A stretch of DNA of 64,000 bases, taken from the NCBI GenBank assembly GCA_020832105.1, contig JAFIFH010000064.1:1-64000 (forward strand), in the 5' to 3' direction. Positions 42,463-53,397 of this stretch are shown here, piece by piece. Position numbers and translations under genes: made by a program. The notes below the pieces were generated by a model that was not told the DNA's origin, searched no databases, and saw only the letters and a list, made by a program, of their open reading frames with translations. Within the stretch, counting starts at the first letter, position 1, and every line of letters begins with the position of its first letter. Source of the stretch: Idiomarina sp. GTDB taxonomy: Bacteria; Pseudomonadota; Gammaproteobacteria; Enterobacterales; Alteromonadaceae.

Positions 42463-43827
42463 ATGACACAATTTATCTACCGCCTGCCACGCCAGCATAA
42501 AGTGGTCATTTCACTTGTGCTTGCTGCATTACTGCTTTTGGCATTGTTGCCATCAGAACAAGCGAGCGCGTCCCGTAATACGACGTCAGCCGAAGCCCTG
42601 GAGCTTGGCAAGCGGTACAGCCTCAAGCTGCCAGAAGTTGACCCGACAGCACCGTCACAGCCGTCGACAGACGCCGTGGTGGAACAGGCCGAAGTGGCTG
42701 CTCAGCTGCAGGTACTGGCAAATGAGTCTCCCGACGAGCTTCAATGGCAAAGTTACCAGGTCCGCTCCGGTGACAGCATGGCGCGCATTTTTAGTCGACT
42801 GGGCCTAACCCCGCAACAACTATATCGGGTAACCCAAGCCGAAGATGCCGCCCTATTGCAACGTATCCACCCCGGCGATCGGCTCAATATCGGTCTCACC
42901 GCAGACGGCGAGCTTGGCCAACTGTCCTACGATTTGAGTGACGTTGAAACCCTGTTTATAACCGCCGATGAAGACGGCAGATTTGCCAGCTCCCGCGAAC
43001 TCAAAGAAGTTGAAATACGCTATGGCTTTGCCGATGCTACGATCTCCAGCAGCTTCTGGAACGCTGGTGTTCAAGCTGGGTTAACGCAAAGCCAAATCAT
43101 GAATCTGGCGGAATTGTTTGGTTGGGACGTCGACTTCGTCATGGACATCCGCCCAGGGGACAACTTCAGTGTCCTGTTCGAACAACGTTTTATCGATGGC
43201 GAATATGTGGGTTCCGGGCGCATCGTAGCTGCTGAATTTGTTAACCAGGGCGACTCGTTTAAAGCCATTCGTCATGACAACGGCAACTATTACAAACCTG
43301 ATGGCAGCAATATGCGCCAGGCCTTTATTCGTGCCCCGGTCGCATTCAACCGGGTCAGCTCTGACTTTAATCCACGTCGAGTGCACCCGGTCACCGGGCA
43401 GGTGCGTGCGCACAATGGCATCGACTATGCAGCTGCCACTGGCACCCCAGTCATGGCTGCGGGCGACGGTCGGGTGGTACAAAGCGGATTCAGCGACCTG
43501 AATGGCAACTATATTTTTATCCAGCATGGCGAACGCTACATGACCAAATACCTTCACCTGCATCGTCGTGATGTCCAGCGTGGCGCTCGGGTTCGTCAAG
43601 GGCAGCGTATTGGCACCGTTGGCGCAACCGGTCGGGTGACCGGCCCACACTTGCATTATGAGTTCCTCGTTGACGGTGTTCATCGCAACCCACGCACCGT
43701 AGAGTTGCCAGCAGCTGAGTCCTTACCAAAAGGTGAGATGCCTGCTTTCAACATGATGGTTCAGCAACGTCTGGCACAAATCCAGAGCCACCGCGAGCAG
43801 CAGTTAGCAATGCGTTCTGGCGACTAA
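42463..43827 (+). CDS. M23 family metallopeptidase (MepM-like murein endopeptidase)
   Basis: 454 aa with OapA/LysM-like region VRSGDSMARIFSRLGLTPQQLYRV and M23 motif HNGIDYAAATGTPVMAAGDG...GPHLHYEF. Confidence 0.93.
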   Translation: MTQFIYRLPRQHKVVISLVLAALLLLALLPSEQASASRNTTSAEALELGKRYSLKLPEVDPTAPSQPSTDAVVEQAEVAAQLQVLANESPDELQWQSYQVRSGDSMARIFSRLGLTPQQLYRVTQAEDAALLQRIHPGDRLNIGLTADGELGQLSYDLSDVETLFITADEDGRFASSRELKEVEIRYGFADATISSSFWNAGVQAGLTQSQIMNLAELFGWDVDFVMDIRPGDNFSVLFEQRFIDGEYVGSGRIVAAEFVNQGDSFKAIRHDNGNYYKPDGSNMRQAFIRAPVAFNRVSSDFNPRRVHPVTGQVRAHNGIDYAAATGTPVMAAGDGRVVQSGFSDLNGNYIFIQHGERYMTKYLHLHRRDVQRGARVRQGQRIGTVGATGRVTGPHLHYEFLVDGVHRNPRTVELPAAESLPKGEMPAFNMMVQQRLAQIQSHREQQLAMRSGD

Positions 43828-43874
43828 GCCATATACGTTCAGCCAGACGACTCGCCAATGTCCGTGTAGCAAAT

Positions 43875-43902
43875 AACGCCTGCCAGTGATTGTCAGGCGT
43901 TT
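43875..43902 (+). terminator. Rho-independent terminator after the M23 peptidase gene
   Basis: aacgcctg...caggcgtt followed by ttttttatttta. Confidence 0.8.
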
Positions 43903-43942
43903 TTTATTTTATAATCGGTAGTATTTTTTCAGAGGTCTAAGC

Positions 43943-45052
43943 GTGGAAGCCACTTACTACATCGGTTTAATGTCGGGTACCAGTCTTGATGGCCTGGACA
44001 TCGTCGTTTGTCAGTTCGACAACGACGGGCGACCACAGGTAACGTCCTCCACCACCGTATCATTACCAGACCCTTTGCGATCACAGCTGTGGCAGCTAAC
44101 ACAGCCTGGTGGTGCCGAGCTTGACCAATACGGGTCACTTGATCGCCAGTTCGCTATATTCTGCAGCGACGCTATTGTTCAGCACTTACAAGCCCAAGGG
44201 ATTGATGCACAGCATGTCATCGCCATTGGCAGTCATGGGCAAACAGTTCGCCACCGTCCACAATCGGAGCCCGCCTTCACCCTTCAGCTGGGATGTGCGT
44301 CGACCATGGCCGCACTGACCGGAATCGATGTCATCGCAAACTTTCGCCAGAAAGACATTGCGCTGGGTGGCGAGGGAGCCCCGCTGGCCCCGGCTTTCCA
44401 TCGCGCACAATTTTTCCAGCGTGGCACACAGCGCGCTATTGTGAATATCGGAGGAATCGCCAATCTGACGCTTTTTGACGCCAATGGTGAGATGACGGGG
44501 TTTGATAGCGGCCCTGGTAATTGCTTAATGGACAGTTGGTACCGCCTACATCACCCACAGGCGACGCATGAGTATGATCATAATGCTGGCTGGGCCAGCC
44601 TTGGTCAGGTCAACCAAGGCCTGCTAGAGGACTGTTTAGCTGACGCCTATTTTCAGCGCCAGGGTCCACGCAGCACAGGTCGCGAATATTTTCACTTGCC
44701 GTGGCTGCAAGCTAAGTTAGCGGGCAGTGCGATAGCACCGGTTGATGTTCAACGTACTTTGCTTGAACTGACCGCGCGAAGTATTGCTGAAGCGATCTCA
44801 ATTCAGCCAGACGCGTGCTTTCTATGTGGTGGCGGTGTACATAACCCGCTACTGCATGCGCGCTTGCAACAGCTGCTCGCCGGGACAGACGTTCAAAGCA
44901 GTGCCAAACTTGGGATTGATCCGGATGCGGTCGAGGCCCTTGCCTTTGCCTGGCTGGCCTGGTGTTTTGTCAATCGCCGCCCGGTTGACCTGCGTGCGGT
45001 CACTGGCGCTCAACGCAAAACTATCCTCGGCGGACTGTTCCTGGCTGCCTAG
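43943..45052 (+). CDS. anmK: Anhydro-N-acetylmuramic acid kinase
   Basis: 369 aa YYIGLMSGTSLDGLDIVV...AIGSHGQTVRHRP...NIGGIANLT...DSGPGNCLMD. Confidence 0.97.
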   Translation: MEATYYIGLMSGTSLDGLDIVVCQFDNDGRPQVTSSTTVSLPDPLRSQLWQLTQPGGAELDQYGSLDRQFAIFCSDAIVQHLQAQGIDAQHVIAIGSHGQTVRHRPQSEPAFTLQLGCASTMAALTGIDVIANFRQKDIALGGEGAPLAPAFHRAQFFQRGTQRAIVNIGGIANLTLFDANGEMTGFDSGPGNCLMDSWYRLHHPQATHEYDHNAGWASLGQVNQGLLEDCLADAYFQRQGPRSTGREYFHLPWLQAKLAGSAIAPVDVQRTLLELTARSIAEAISIQPDACFLCGGGVHNPLLHARLQQLLAGTDVQSSAKLGIDPDAVEALAFAWLAWCFVNRRPVDLRAVTGAQRKTILGGLFLAA

Positions 45053-45132
45053 ATTCTACAGCATAGGCCCGACTATATAATCCGTGCCGCTGAGTGTCGT
45101 TGACGACGACTCAGCGGCGACACAGCTTCAGG

Positions 45133-46440
45133 CTACTTTTCTTCGGCAAAGGCGTCGCGGGTGATATTTTCAACGCCATCTTCTGTCACATGCACGCTGT
45201 CTTCAATGCGCACACCACCATAAGGGCGCAGTTCAGCGATACGTGTCCAGTTAAAATCGTCGTTACCATCAAATGCTTCTAACAACTGATCGACCACATA
45301 CAGGCCCGGCTCTACGGTGAACACCTGACCCGGCTCAATATCACGTAATAAACGTAAGAATGGGTGACGTGCACTACGTTCAAAGCTTTGCCCGTCTGCG
45401 GATTTAAGGAACCCGCCCACATCATGCACCTGCAGGCCAATGTAATGGCCCAAACCGTGCGGGAAGAACGCATTGGTGTAACCGCGCTCGTAGACTTCTT
45501 CCGGACTGATTTTGAAGAAGTTAAAATCAACCAGGATTTTCGCAATCATATGATGCATCTGAACGTGCAGGTCATAGTACGACATGCCCGGTTTAATCGC
45601 CCGGATAATTGCCTGCTCTGCCTGATCAACTGCCTCAACCAATTCCTGGTAAAAGCCACTTTTTTGCGCTGCATAGGTGCGCGTAATATCGGCACAGTAG
45701 CCGTTATAGAGCGCGCCTGCATCGATTAGAAATGAACGCGACTCGGCAGGTGCGGTGCGATCGTATACATCGTAGTGCAAAATAGCGGAATGCTCGTTGA
45801 GCGCAATAATCGAATTATATGGCACTTCCTGTTCACGAAACTTAATCGCATTCAGATACGCATGCTGAATTTCAATCTCGCTGGCACCTGCATAAAATGC
45901 ATCACGTGCAGCATTGTGCGCACGGGCAGCAATGCGATTGGCCTTACGCAGGCAATCAAGTTCATATGCGGTTTTTTGACTGCGCTGGAAGTGCAGATGA
46001 TCAATCAGGTTCTGCGGATTGCGCGCACCCAACTGCCAGCTGGTCACAGGTTCATATTGCTCGCCGATAAAGGCCGCAGCGGTTAGTTTATCGCCTAAGT
46101 CTGAACGCACTTGGGCCAGGTTATCCACCACTTTGAGTTCTACATGGTCCTGCCATTCAGCGGTGGGGATCTGTACCGGGGCATGCCAGAAATCACGTGG
46201 TCTGAACAAATACACACGGGGCTTCTGCCCTGGCTGGTAATAGATGAAACTCTTCGGGCTTTCGGTAATGGGTAACCAGTACTTGAACATTGGGTTGACG
46301 CGAAAGGGGTAAGGATTGTCATCCAGGAAAGCAACTGCCGGCTGACCGCTATAAATCAGCACGCTGTCAAAACCAGTCGCTGTTAACGCCTCGTCAAAAC
46401 GCTGTTGCACCGTTGCAATGTGGTTCGCGTAATTGCCCAT
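45133..46440 (-). CDS. pepQ: Xaa-Pro dipeptidase (M24)
   Basis: 435 aa M24 fold: AILHYDVYDRTAPAESRSFLIDAGALYNGYCADITRTY...FFPHGLGHYIGLQVHDVGG...FTVEPGLYV. Confidence 0.94.
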   Translation of the reverse strand: MGNYANHIATVQQRFDEALTATGFDSVLIYSGQPAVAFLDDNPYPFRVNPMFKYWLPITESPKSFIYYQPGQKPRVYLFRPRDFWHAPVQIPTAEWQDHVELKVVDNLAQVRSDLGDKLTAAAFIGEQYEPVTSWQLGARNPQNLIDHLHFQRSQKTAYELDCLRKANRIAARAHNAARDAFYAGASEIEIQHAYLNAIKFREQEVPYNSIIALNEHSAILHYDVYDRTAPAESRSFLIDAGALYNGYCADITRTYAAQKSGFYQELVEAVDQAEQAIIRAIKPGMSYYDLHVQMHHMIAKILVDFNFFKISPEEVYERGYTNAFFPHGLGHYIGLQVHDVGGFLKSADGQSFERSARHPFLRLLRDIEPGQVFTVEPGLYVVDQLLEAFDGNDDFNWTRIAELRPYGGVRIEDSVHVTEDGVENITRDAFAEEK

Positions 46441-46486
46441 ATATCCCTCACAAGTATTTATTAATTGCTGCTCAGTGTAACAAAAA

Positions 46487-46512
46487 AAGGGGCGCCATGC
46501 ATGACGCCCCTT
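46487..46512 (-). terminator. Rho-independent terminator downstream of the DUF3718-like gene
   Basis: ggggcg...cgcccc, followed by a T7 tract on the minus strand. Confidence 0.75.
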
Positions 46513-46539
46513 CCTCTCAAAATTTGTCGTTGGTCGTAT

Positions 46540-46923
46540 TTACTGACCTAAGCGGCTGCGCACTGAGGCCACAACTTCGGAGCTACCGTAGCCGGAGGAT
46601 TCAGCCCAGGCAAGCATAGGTTCACCATTGACTGTGTCTCCCTCGATCATGCTTGCAGGTAACTGACGCGTGATCAGGTCACCGACCTGCGCTGCTTCTG
46701 CGGTAATCGCAAACTGGAGCATGCTATAACCATTACAACGGACGCCGTCGTAAATATTACGGACGCGCATGTTGTTGTTACTTAAGATTGTACGTAAACG
46801 CTGACGGTCGTCTGCACTTATCGCGGTGCATATTCCTTCTGCAATTTCATTTGCCGCGGCCGGGGTGTGAACCGAACCTGCAATCAGACCTGTGGCTATC
46901 ACTGCCAACGCCAACTTTTTCAT
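46540..46923 (-). CDS. DUF3718-like small exported protein
   Basis: 127 aa with signal peptide MKKLALAVIATGLIAGSVHTPAAA; single Cys pair CTAISADDRQRLRTILSNNNMRVRNIYDGVRCNGYSMLQFAI. Confidence 0.65.
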   Translation of the reverse strand: MKKLALAVIATGLIAGSVHTPAAANEIAEGICTAISADDRQRLRTILSNNNMRVRNIYDGVRCNGYSMLQFAITAEAAQVGDLITRQLPASMIEGDTVNGEPMLAWAESSGYGSSEVVASVRSRLGQ

Positions 46924-47070
46924 CTAAAACTCCTAAAAGCATGCTGAATAAAAATCTGCTCAATTTTTGCGCCTAATGGCACCTATGGCAAGTTATTTCG
47001 TGTAGGCAGAATGTTAACTTTGCACGCGGTCACTGAGCTTATTTTGTTAATTTTCATGAGCGTAAAATAT

Positions 47071-47100
47071 CAACGCCAGCCCTTGTCTGGGCTGGCGTTG
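47071..47100. terminator. Strong hairpin downstream of erpA (probable terminator)
   Basis: Perfect 12-bp stem caacgccagccc-ttgtct-gggctggcgttg. Confidence 0.7.
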
Positions 47101-47180
47101 ATAGATTTTTGTTAGCACCTTAAACAGACAACTGGTCGGATCCCTTCAAAGTCACTTTGCCAGGCTTTAAGCAGCATCCT

Positions 47181-47528
47181 TTAAACCGCAAATGAAGCAC
47201 CGCAACCGCACGTCGTCGTGGCATTTGGGTTGTTGACAAAAAACCGTGAACCCTGCAGCCCTTCCTCGTAATCCACCACGCCACCAACCAGGTATTGCAG
47301 GCTCATCGGATCGACGACAAGGGCGACGCCTTCGCGTTCGATTTCCATATCACCAGGATTAACGGTTTCCTCAAAAGTAAAGCCATACTGGAAACCTGAG
47401 CAGCCTCCACCGGTCACAAATACGCGCAGCTTCAATGCCTCGTTTTCTTCCTCGGTAATCAAGGTTCTGACACGCTTCGCTGCGGCCTCACTAAATTCTA
47501 TGGGTAACGCCTGTTCTACACCACTCAT
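47181..47528 (-). CDS. erpA: Iron-sulfur cluster insertion protein ErpA
   Basis: [54 protein letters not shown]...[11 protein letters not shown] (A-type carrier cysteines). Confidence 0.96.
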   Translation of the reverse strand: MSGVEQALPIEFSEAAAKRVRTLITEEENEALKLRVFVTGGGCSGFQYGFTFEETVNPGDMEIEREGVALVVDPMSLQYLVGGVVDYEEGLQGSRFFVNNPNATTTCGCGASFAV

Positions 47529-47532
47529 GCCC

Positions 47533-48336
47533 TTACCTCCCGACACCTAGTTGATCATCATCTTGATTGAGTTGCAACGGCACCTCAGGGTCACCTACCA
47601 ACTCGCCCCAAGGAAACTGCTGACTGACCTGTCGGCCGCCACGAACACGAATCTCTACCGAGATACTTTCGGGCGACAAGTCGTCTGGTAAACGGAATGT
47701 CCCGTCCAGACGGTTAAAATAATTCATCGCAAAGCTGCGCTCGCCATTGTCATGTTCAACACCGGCTAACTCCAGCACATCATACTCGCTCGACTCGCCA
47801 TCCCGACTGCCACGCAGGGTGATTCGAAAGCCCCCGGTGACCAGGTTCTCCTGGGTACGCTCAAGCTGTAACAAAATCAGCCGAAAATGGAAGACACCAT
47901 CACTGGCCGGGGTGATTGTCAGCGAATCAATACTAACACCATCTGCGTCCAGCTCGGGGGCCATAACCCGCTGAAAAAATGCCAGTTCACGACGAATGGC
48001 GGCGGTGTCGTCGTGGGACTGACGTAACTGCGCCTGTAAATTTTCAATCGCTACCCGATCCACATCACGTTCAACCCGAAGAATATTCGTTTGATACTCT
48101 AACTGCTCATTCATGCGCTGAAGGCGTTGCGTGCGTTCTGTCAGGCGCTCACGTTCAGCGTGTAAAAACCCAAGCCGAGCATTGCCCACTTCATAGCCAA
48201 CCCACACGCATAGCACCGCCGCTGCGAGCACTATCAGGGTAAATCGCAGCCGACCAAAACGTTGACGCAAAGCAGCAAAACTCAAGATATTACCAACCTC
48301 GTTTGATGTATAGCTATGGTATGCTTGGATTTCCAA
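47533..48336 (-). CDS. Membrane-anchored coiled-coil protein, DUF6776-like
   Basis: 267 aa; N-terminal [22 protein letters not shown], coiled coil, then C-terminal beta domain; upstream of erpA. Confidence 0.65.
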   Translation of the reverse strand: MEIQAYHSYTSNEVGNILSFAALRQRFGRLRFTLIVLAAAVLCVWVGYEVGNARLGFLHAERERLTERTQRLQRMNEQLEYQTNILRVERDVDRVAIENLQAQLRQSHDDTAAIRRELAFFQRVMAPELDADGVSIDSLTITPASDGVFHFRLILLQLERTQENLVTGGFRITLRGSRDGESSEYDVLELAGVEHDNGERSFAMNYFNRLDGTFRLPDDLSPESISVEIRVRGGRQVSQQFPWGELVGDPEVPLQLNQDDDQLGVGR

Positions 48337-48356
48337 AGACGAATCAGGATTGTACC

Positions 48357-48800
48357 ATGAGCACCTTTTTTCTTCAGCACTACGAATGGTTAAAAGCTTT
48401 CCATATTATATTCATGGTCGCCTGGTTTGCCGGTATATTTTACCTACCCCGTCTGTTTGTCTACCATGCTGAGAGCGAGAACGCCCAAGTACAGGCCCAG
48501 TTGATAGTGATGGAGCGGCGGCTGCTGTACTTCATTACCCCATTTGCCCTTTTTACCCTGATTTTGGGGCTGATGATGACCTATGCCATTGCCAGTGTCA
48601 GTGCCATCCCGGTCTGGTTGCATATTAAATTCGCCCTCGTCGGCGCACTCTATGCCTATCATATATACTGCTTTAGATTACTGCGCCAGTTTCGCGATGG
48701 CCTCAATACGCGCAGCGGAAAATGGTTTCGGGTGTTTAACGAGGCGCCCGTATTACTGCTCTTTGCGGTGGTGCTATTAGCGGTGATTAAGCCCTGGTGA
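48357..48800 (+). CDS. hemJ: Protoporphyrinogen oxidase HemJ
   Basis: MSTFFLQHYEWLKAFHIIFMVAWFAGIFYLPRLFVYHAES..., about four TM helices; ATG at 48357. Confidence 0.92.
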   Translation: MSTFFLQHYEWLKAFHIIFMVAWFAGIFYLPRLFVYHAESENAQVQAQLIVMERRLLYFITPFALFTLILGLMMTYAIASVSAIPVWLHIKFALVGALYAYHIYCFRLLRQFRDGLNTRSGKWFRVFNEAPVLLLFAVVLLAVIKPW

Positions 48801-48857
48801 TCTGCTATCATGCAACGCCAGCACGCGTATAATCAGTTCAGTTGGGGAGCCTCATTC

Positions 48858-49871
48858 ATGCAATTCACCGGCGCTAATATCCTGTCCGTCAATCAATTCG
48901 ACGCCGACGCCATTACACAAGTATTCACGATTGCCGATAAGATGCAGCCTTATGCGCATCGCAAAAAGCGTACCCGAGTTCTTGATGGTGCGATTTTAGG
49001 TAACCTCTTCTTCGAACCTTCAACCCGCACCAGGGTGAGTTTCGGTACCGCCTTTAATCTGCTCGGTGGTGAAGTTCGCGAGACCACCGGCATGGAAAGC
49101 TCAGCCATCGCTAAAGGGGAGTCGTTATACGACACCGCTCGCGTGCTTTCCAGCTACAGCGACATCATTGCCATGCGTCATCCTAAAGCAGGTTCGGTGG
49201 CAGAGTTTGCCGAAGGCAGCCGGGTGCCAGTGATAAATGGCGGTGACGGTGCCAATGAGCACCCTACCCAGGCACTGCTTGACCTCTACACCATAAAAAA
49301 AGAACTTGAACACCACCAGTTGTCGGTGGACGGGATGCACATTTGTATGATGGGCGACCTCAAGTACGGCCGCACCGTGCACTCGTTGTCGAAACTATTG
49401 GCGATGTACAAAAACGTTCATTTCACCCTGATTTCCCCCCGCGAACTATGTATGCCTGAGGATATTCTCGGCCTGCTTGACAGTGCCGGACACCGGGTCA
49501 CGGTGACTGAGCGTATTGAAGGCTCCATGGATGCTGATATTGTCTATCAAACCCGAATTCAGCAAGAGCGCTTCGCAAGTTTGCAGGACGCTGATCAATA
49601 TCGCGGAAAATTCCGTTTAAACCATGAAATTTATACCAAGCACTACAAACCAAACACCGTCATTATGCATCCGTTACCGCGCGACTCCCGTGCGGAAGCA
49701 AACGAGCTGGATAACGACCTGAATCAAAATCCAAACCTGGCTATCTTCCGACAGGCGGATAACGGCGTACTTATTCGTATGGCTCTTTTTGCGTTAACCC
49801 TTGGGGTTGACCACCTGCTTGAAAAGTACGAAACCGACGTTGTCTGGCACAGCGAAAAAGCCAACATTTAA
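48858..49871 (+). CDS. pyrB: Aspartate carbamoyltransferase catalytic chain
   Basis: GNLFFEPSTRTRVSFGTAFNLLGGEV...HPTQALLDLYTI...HPLPRDSR. ATG at 48858 preferred. Confidence 0.97.
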   Translation: MQFTGANILSVNQFDADAITQVFTIADKMQPYAHRKKRTRVLDGAILGNLFFEPSTRTRVSFGTAFNLLGGEVRETTGMESSAIAKGESLYDTARVLSSYSDIIAMRHPKAGSVAEFAEGSRVPVINGGDGANEHPTQALLDLYTIKKELEHHQLSVDGMHICMMGDLKYGRTVHSLSKLLAMYKNVHFTLISPRELCMPEDILGLLDSAGHRVTVTERIEGSMDADIVYQTRIQQERFASLQDADQYRGKFRLNHEIYTKHYKPNTVIMHPLPRDSRAEANELDNDLNQNPNLAIFRQADNGVLIRMALFALTLGVDHLLEKYETDVVWHSEKANI

Positions 49872-49880
49872 GAGGTATTT

Positions 49881-51164
49881 ATGTCACGTTCAAGTGAACT
49901 TTTTGCACAGGCCCAACACAGCATTCCCGGTGGTGTAAACTCGCCGGTCCGCGCCTTCGCCGGTGTTGGTGGCGACCCTGTATTTTTCGAGCGCGCCAAT
50001 GGTGCCTATATGTTTGATGTGGACGGCCAACGTTACATCGATTACGTAGGCTCTTGGGGGCCAATGATTCTGGGTCATAACTACCCTGCCATTCGTGACG
50101 CTGCGATTGAAGCTGCCGAGCGTGGTCTTAGCTTTGGTACGCCTACCGCGATTGAAGTGACCATGGCCGAAAAAATCATTGAGATCGTGCCGTCAATTGA
50201 AAAAGTCCGGATGGTCAATTCAGGCACCGAAGCGACGATGACTGCTGTGCGGCTTGCCCGTGGCTACACCAAACGCGACAAAATCCTTAAGTTTGAAGGC
50301 TGCTATCACGGCCATGTCGACTCATTGCTGGTGAAAGCAGGTTCTGGTGCACTGACCCTTGGTCAGCCAAATTCCCCTGGTATTCCTGCGGATTTAGCCC
50401 AGCACACCCTCACCGTTAGCTTTAATAACCTCGACGAAGTGAAAGAAGTCTTTGCTGCCTATAGTGACGAGATCGCTTGCATTATCGTTGAGCCAGTGGC
50501 GGGTAATATGAACTGTATCCCACCGGTGCCTGGCTTCCTTGAAGGGCTGCGTGAGGTCTGTGACCAGTATGGCTCGGTGCTGATTTTTGATGAAGTGATG
50601 ACGGGTTTCCGTATCGCTCCAGGCGGTGCGCAAGAGTATTACGGCGTCACCCCTGACCTGACCTGCTTAGGTAAAGTGATTGGCGGCGGTATGCCAGTGG
50701 GGGCTTTTGGCGGTAAGCGTGAAATCATGGATTACATTGCGCCGACAGGCCCTGTGTATCAGGCCGGTACATTGTCAGGTAACCCGGTGGCAATGGCCGC
50801 AGGCCTGGCGGCGTTAACCGCATTGCAGGACCATAGCTTGTACGCGCTGATGAACCAACGCGTTGAAGCGCTTATGCAGGGCTTGCAGCAAGCCGCTAAA
50901 GAGGCTGGTATACCGCTCAGCATTAACCACGTTGGTGGTATGTTTGGCTTCTTCTTTACGGATGCCGAGCAGGTGACCAGCTTCGCCGAAGCCACACAGT
51001 GCAACATGGACCACTTTAAAGCGTTTTATCATGAGATGCTTAAGCGCGGTATCTACCTCGCACCGAGTGCCTATGAAGCCGGCTTTATGTCGATGGTGCA
51101 CAGTGAAGCGGATATCGAAGAGACCATTCAGGCCGCTCGCCAGGCGTTCGCCGCGATCGCCTAA
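49881..51164 (+). CDS. hemL: Glutamate-1-semialdehyde 2,1-aminomutase
   Basis: 427 aa [42 protein letters not shown]...DEVMTGFR. Confidence 0.98.
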   Translation: MSRSSELFAQAQHSIPGGVNSPVRAFAGVGGDPVFFERANGAYMFDVDGQRYIDYVGSWGPMILGHNYPAIRDAAIEAAERGLSFGTPTAIEVTMAEKIIEIVPSIEKVRMVNSGTEATMTAVRLARGYTKRDKILKFEGCYHGHVDSLLVKAGSGALTLGQPNSPGIPADLAQHTLTVSFNNLDEVKEVFAAYSDEIACIIVEPVAGNMNCIPPVPGFLEGLREVCDQYGSVLIFDEVMTGFRIAPGGAQEYYGVTPDLTCLGKVIGGGMPVGAFGGKREIMDYIAPTGPVYQAGTLSGNPVAMAAGLAALTALQDHSLYALMNQRVEALMQGLQQAAKEAGIPLSINHVGGMFGFFFTDAEQVTSFAEATQCNMDHFKAFYHEMLKRGIYLAPSAYEAGFMSMVHSEADIEETIQAARQAFAAIA

Positions 51165-51193
51165 TGACCTTCCGTGCATTGTCGCAGTAGTAT

Positions 51194-51217
51194 AGCCCCC
51201 GGTACGTACCGGGGGCT
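51194..51217 (+). terminator. Hairpin terminator downstream of hemL
   Basis: Perfect palindrome agcccccggtacgtaccgggggct between convergent hemL and the MCP gene. Confidence 0.65.
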
Positions 51218-51227
51218 TACCGGGGGT

Positions 51228-53153
51228 TTAGACCTCAAATTGACGAATGCGGTCTGCCAGCCGTTCAGCGAGCTGACGCATGTAGCGGCTTTGTTCAGCA
51301 CTTTGCACCGCATTGGCAGCACCTTTTTCACTCATATCCTGAATCTCGACCACTTGTCGCTCAATACCGTCAAGTACCATACTTTGTTGCTGTGCCGCGT
51401 GCGCAACTTCGTGATTGCGCTGCAACTGCGTTTGCATATCGCTTTGTACCTCGCGCAAATAAGCGACTCCGCGCTGCGTTGATTCACGCCCCTGGTGGGC
51501 GATGTCCTGACTCTTACTTGCCACATTCTGCGCCTGGTCGGCCTGCTGCTGTAAACTGCTGATCATCTGCTGGATCTCGTCCGTTGCTTGATGACTACGC
51601 TTAGCTAACTGACGAACCTCGTCTGCAACCACCGCGAAACCGCGGCCCTGATCGCCCGCTCTCGCCGCCTCAATAGCTGCGTTCAGCGCCAGCAGATTGG
51701 TCTGCTCTGCCACCGCACCAATCACGTCTAACACTTTGCCAATGTCCTTACTTTTGTTAGCCAGCTCTGCCACCACATCAGATACCGCTGCGACCTGTAA
51801 CGCAAGCTTCTCAATGACCTGTTGGGTTTCATTTAACAGATGCAGGCTCTGCTGAGTTCTTTCATCAGTGCGGGTCATGCCGGTGGAGGCCTGGCTGGCA
51901 TTCAGCGCAACCTCTTTCACGGTTTCATTAATTTCGTGCAGGGCAGTCGCAAGTTCCATCGTGTGCTGCGCAAGTCGCTGGTTGTCGCGCTCACTTTCTG
52001 CCGCCGTGGCGACACCACCACCGGCGTGCTCCCCCACAGAGGCTGCGCTTTGCTCCACGTCCTTCACTATTTGGCGCACCTGAGCAATAAAGGCGTTCAC
52101 CCCAGAGGTCACCGCCCGCAGCTCTTTACTGCCCTCTTCGGTAAGTTGCACTCTCAAATCCCCTCCCTGGCTGCCCAGCAGCTGAATACGCTCGGCCAGG
52201 CGCTGAATCGGCCGGGTGATACTAACCGTTAAGCCCAATGCTAAGAGAACGAAGACGATAAATACGAGCGCCGCCACCCCCACCATTTGGCGGCGAGTCT
52301 GGGTCAGTGGCAGCATCAGCTCGTCATAAGGGATCTGTGCAATGACATACCACCCCATTCGGTCAATTCGCTGGGCTGCCAATAAGTAGTCCTTGCCACC
52401 CAGCTCAGAGCGCAACCAACCGCCCTCGCCGGATAGCAAATCACGGCCCACAGAGGGATCACCATATAAGTCGCTCAGATACGCGCTATTGACCAGGTCG
52501 GTCTGCGGATGAATCCTTACCTGACCACTTGCATCTACAAGGTACACGAAGCCGGTTTGCTCAAGCTCAAAACTGGCTAAATAGTCCTGCATTGCAGTAA
52601 AGGGCCGTGATACACCGGCAAGACCCCGCCCTTGGGGCTGCTGAACATTCACAAACAGATTCGCATCACCATTGTCCGGGTCGAAATAGACCTCTGCAGA
52701 TTGCGCCACCCCACTATCGCGGTAGGCAAAGAACCAACTATCCGCACCAGAGTCAGGGTCTAATTGACGCAGAAAGCCATCCTGGTTCCAATAGCGTGCG
52801 GTTCGTCGGTCAGCAAATGATGCGTTGCTTAAGTTAAACCTGCGGGCTAACTGGCCAAGTTCATCGACCAGTGCTGGTGCTTCAACACCAGCTTGTTCTG
52901 CTTGCTGAAGATAGTCCGGGTCATTGGCGATCACGCCTGCGACTGTCATCATTTCACCAATTTCAGCATTTAATGCATGCCGTATGCTATTCAGCAAATT
53001 TGGTATATCGCTTTGCTCGACGCGATTCTGGTAAATGTTCGCCGCTTGATTTTGTCCCACGCTCGCTACAATAAGTGCAGGTAGCAGCGCACAGATGATC
53101 GTACTCACCAGCAACTTGCGGCGAATTGAAACGTTAGCCCATCGACTCAACAC
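51228..53153 (-). CDS. Methyl-accepting chemotaxis protein with Cache-type sensor domain
   Basis: Two TMs flanking a Cache-like region ([22 protein letters not shown]), HAMP, tip [39 protein letters not shown]. Start at GTG 53153 or TTG 53150 (SD ggagag) preferred over 53204. Confidence 0.92.
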   Translation of the reverse strand: MLSRWANVSIRRKLLVSTIICALLPALIVASVGQNQAANIYQNRVEQSDIPNLLNSIRHALNAEIGEMMTVAGVIANDPDYLQQAEQAGVEAPALVDELGQLARRFNLSNASFADRRTARYWNQDGFLRQLDPDSGADSWFFAYRDSGVAQSAEVYFDPDNGDANLFVNVQQPQGRGLAGVSRPFTAMQDYLASFELEQTGFVYLVDASGQVRIHPQTDLVNSAYLSDLYGDPSVGRDLLSGEGGWLRSELGGKDYLLAAQRIDRMGWYVIAQIPYDELMLPLTQTRRQMVGVAALVFIVFVLLALGLTVSITRPIQRLAERIQLLGSQGGDLRVQLTEEGSKELRAVTSGVNAFIAQVRQIVKDVEQSAASVGEHAGGGVATAAESERDNQRLAQHTMELATALHEINETVKEVALNASQASTGMTRTDERTQQSLHLLNETQQVIEKLALQVAAVSDVVAELANKSKDIGKVLDVIGAVAEQTNLLALNAAIEAARAGDQGRGFAVVADEVRQLAKRSHQATDEIQQMISSLQQQADQAQNVASKSQDIAHQGRESTQRGVAYLREVQSDMQTQLQRNHEVAHAAQQQSMVLDGIERQVVEIQDMSEKGAANAVQSAEQSRYMRQLAERLADRIRQFEV

Positions 53154-53397
53154 TGGTCTCTCCAATATAAAGTATTTATCTATTCGTGCACTTTGACGCC
53201 GCAAGCCTATGCAGCTTCGCTGTACATCGTTTATTTGACTGTATTATTACTACATCAATATTGCTTTGTGATGACTAAAGTCAGCTAAAAACCCGCGCCC
53301 TACTGGTCTGCTTGCGTCCGCGCCTGCGTCAGCCTATGATCGAAGAGCTCGCATTCCCCTGTTTTCTTTGTCGCAATTTAGTGTCGTAAGGTAATCC

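Noticed and set aside
42925-43729. Large antisense ORFs opposite the M23 peptidase gene (e.g. 43081-43683)
   Set aside because: Mirror frames of a well-supported gene, with no independent coding signals.
45086-45118. GC-rich inverted repeat between anmK and pepQ
   Set aside because: Probably just a shared terminator hairpin between convergent genes; no U-tract, so not claimed as a specific feature.
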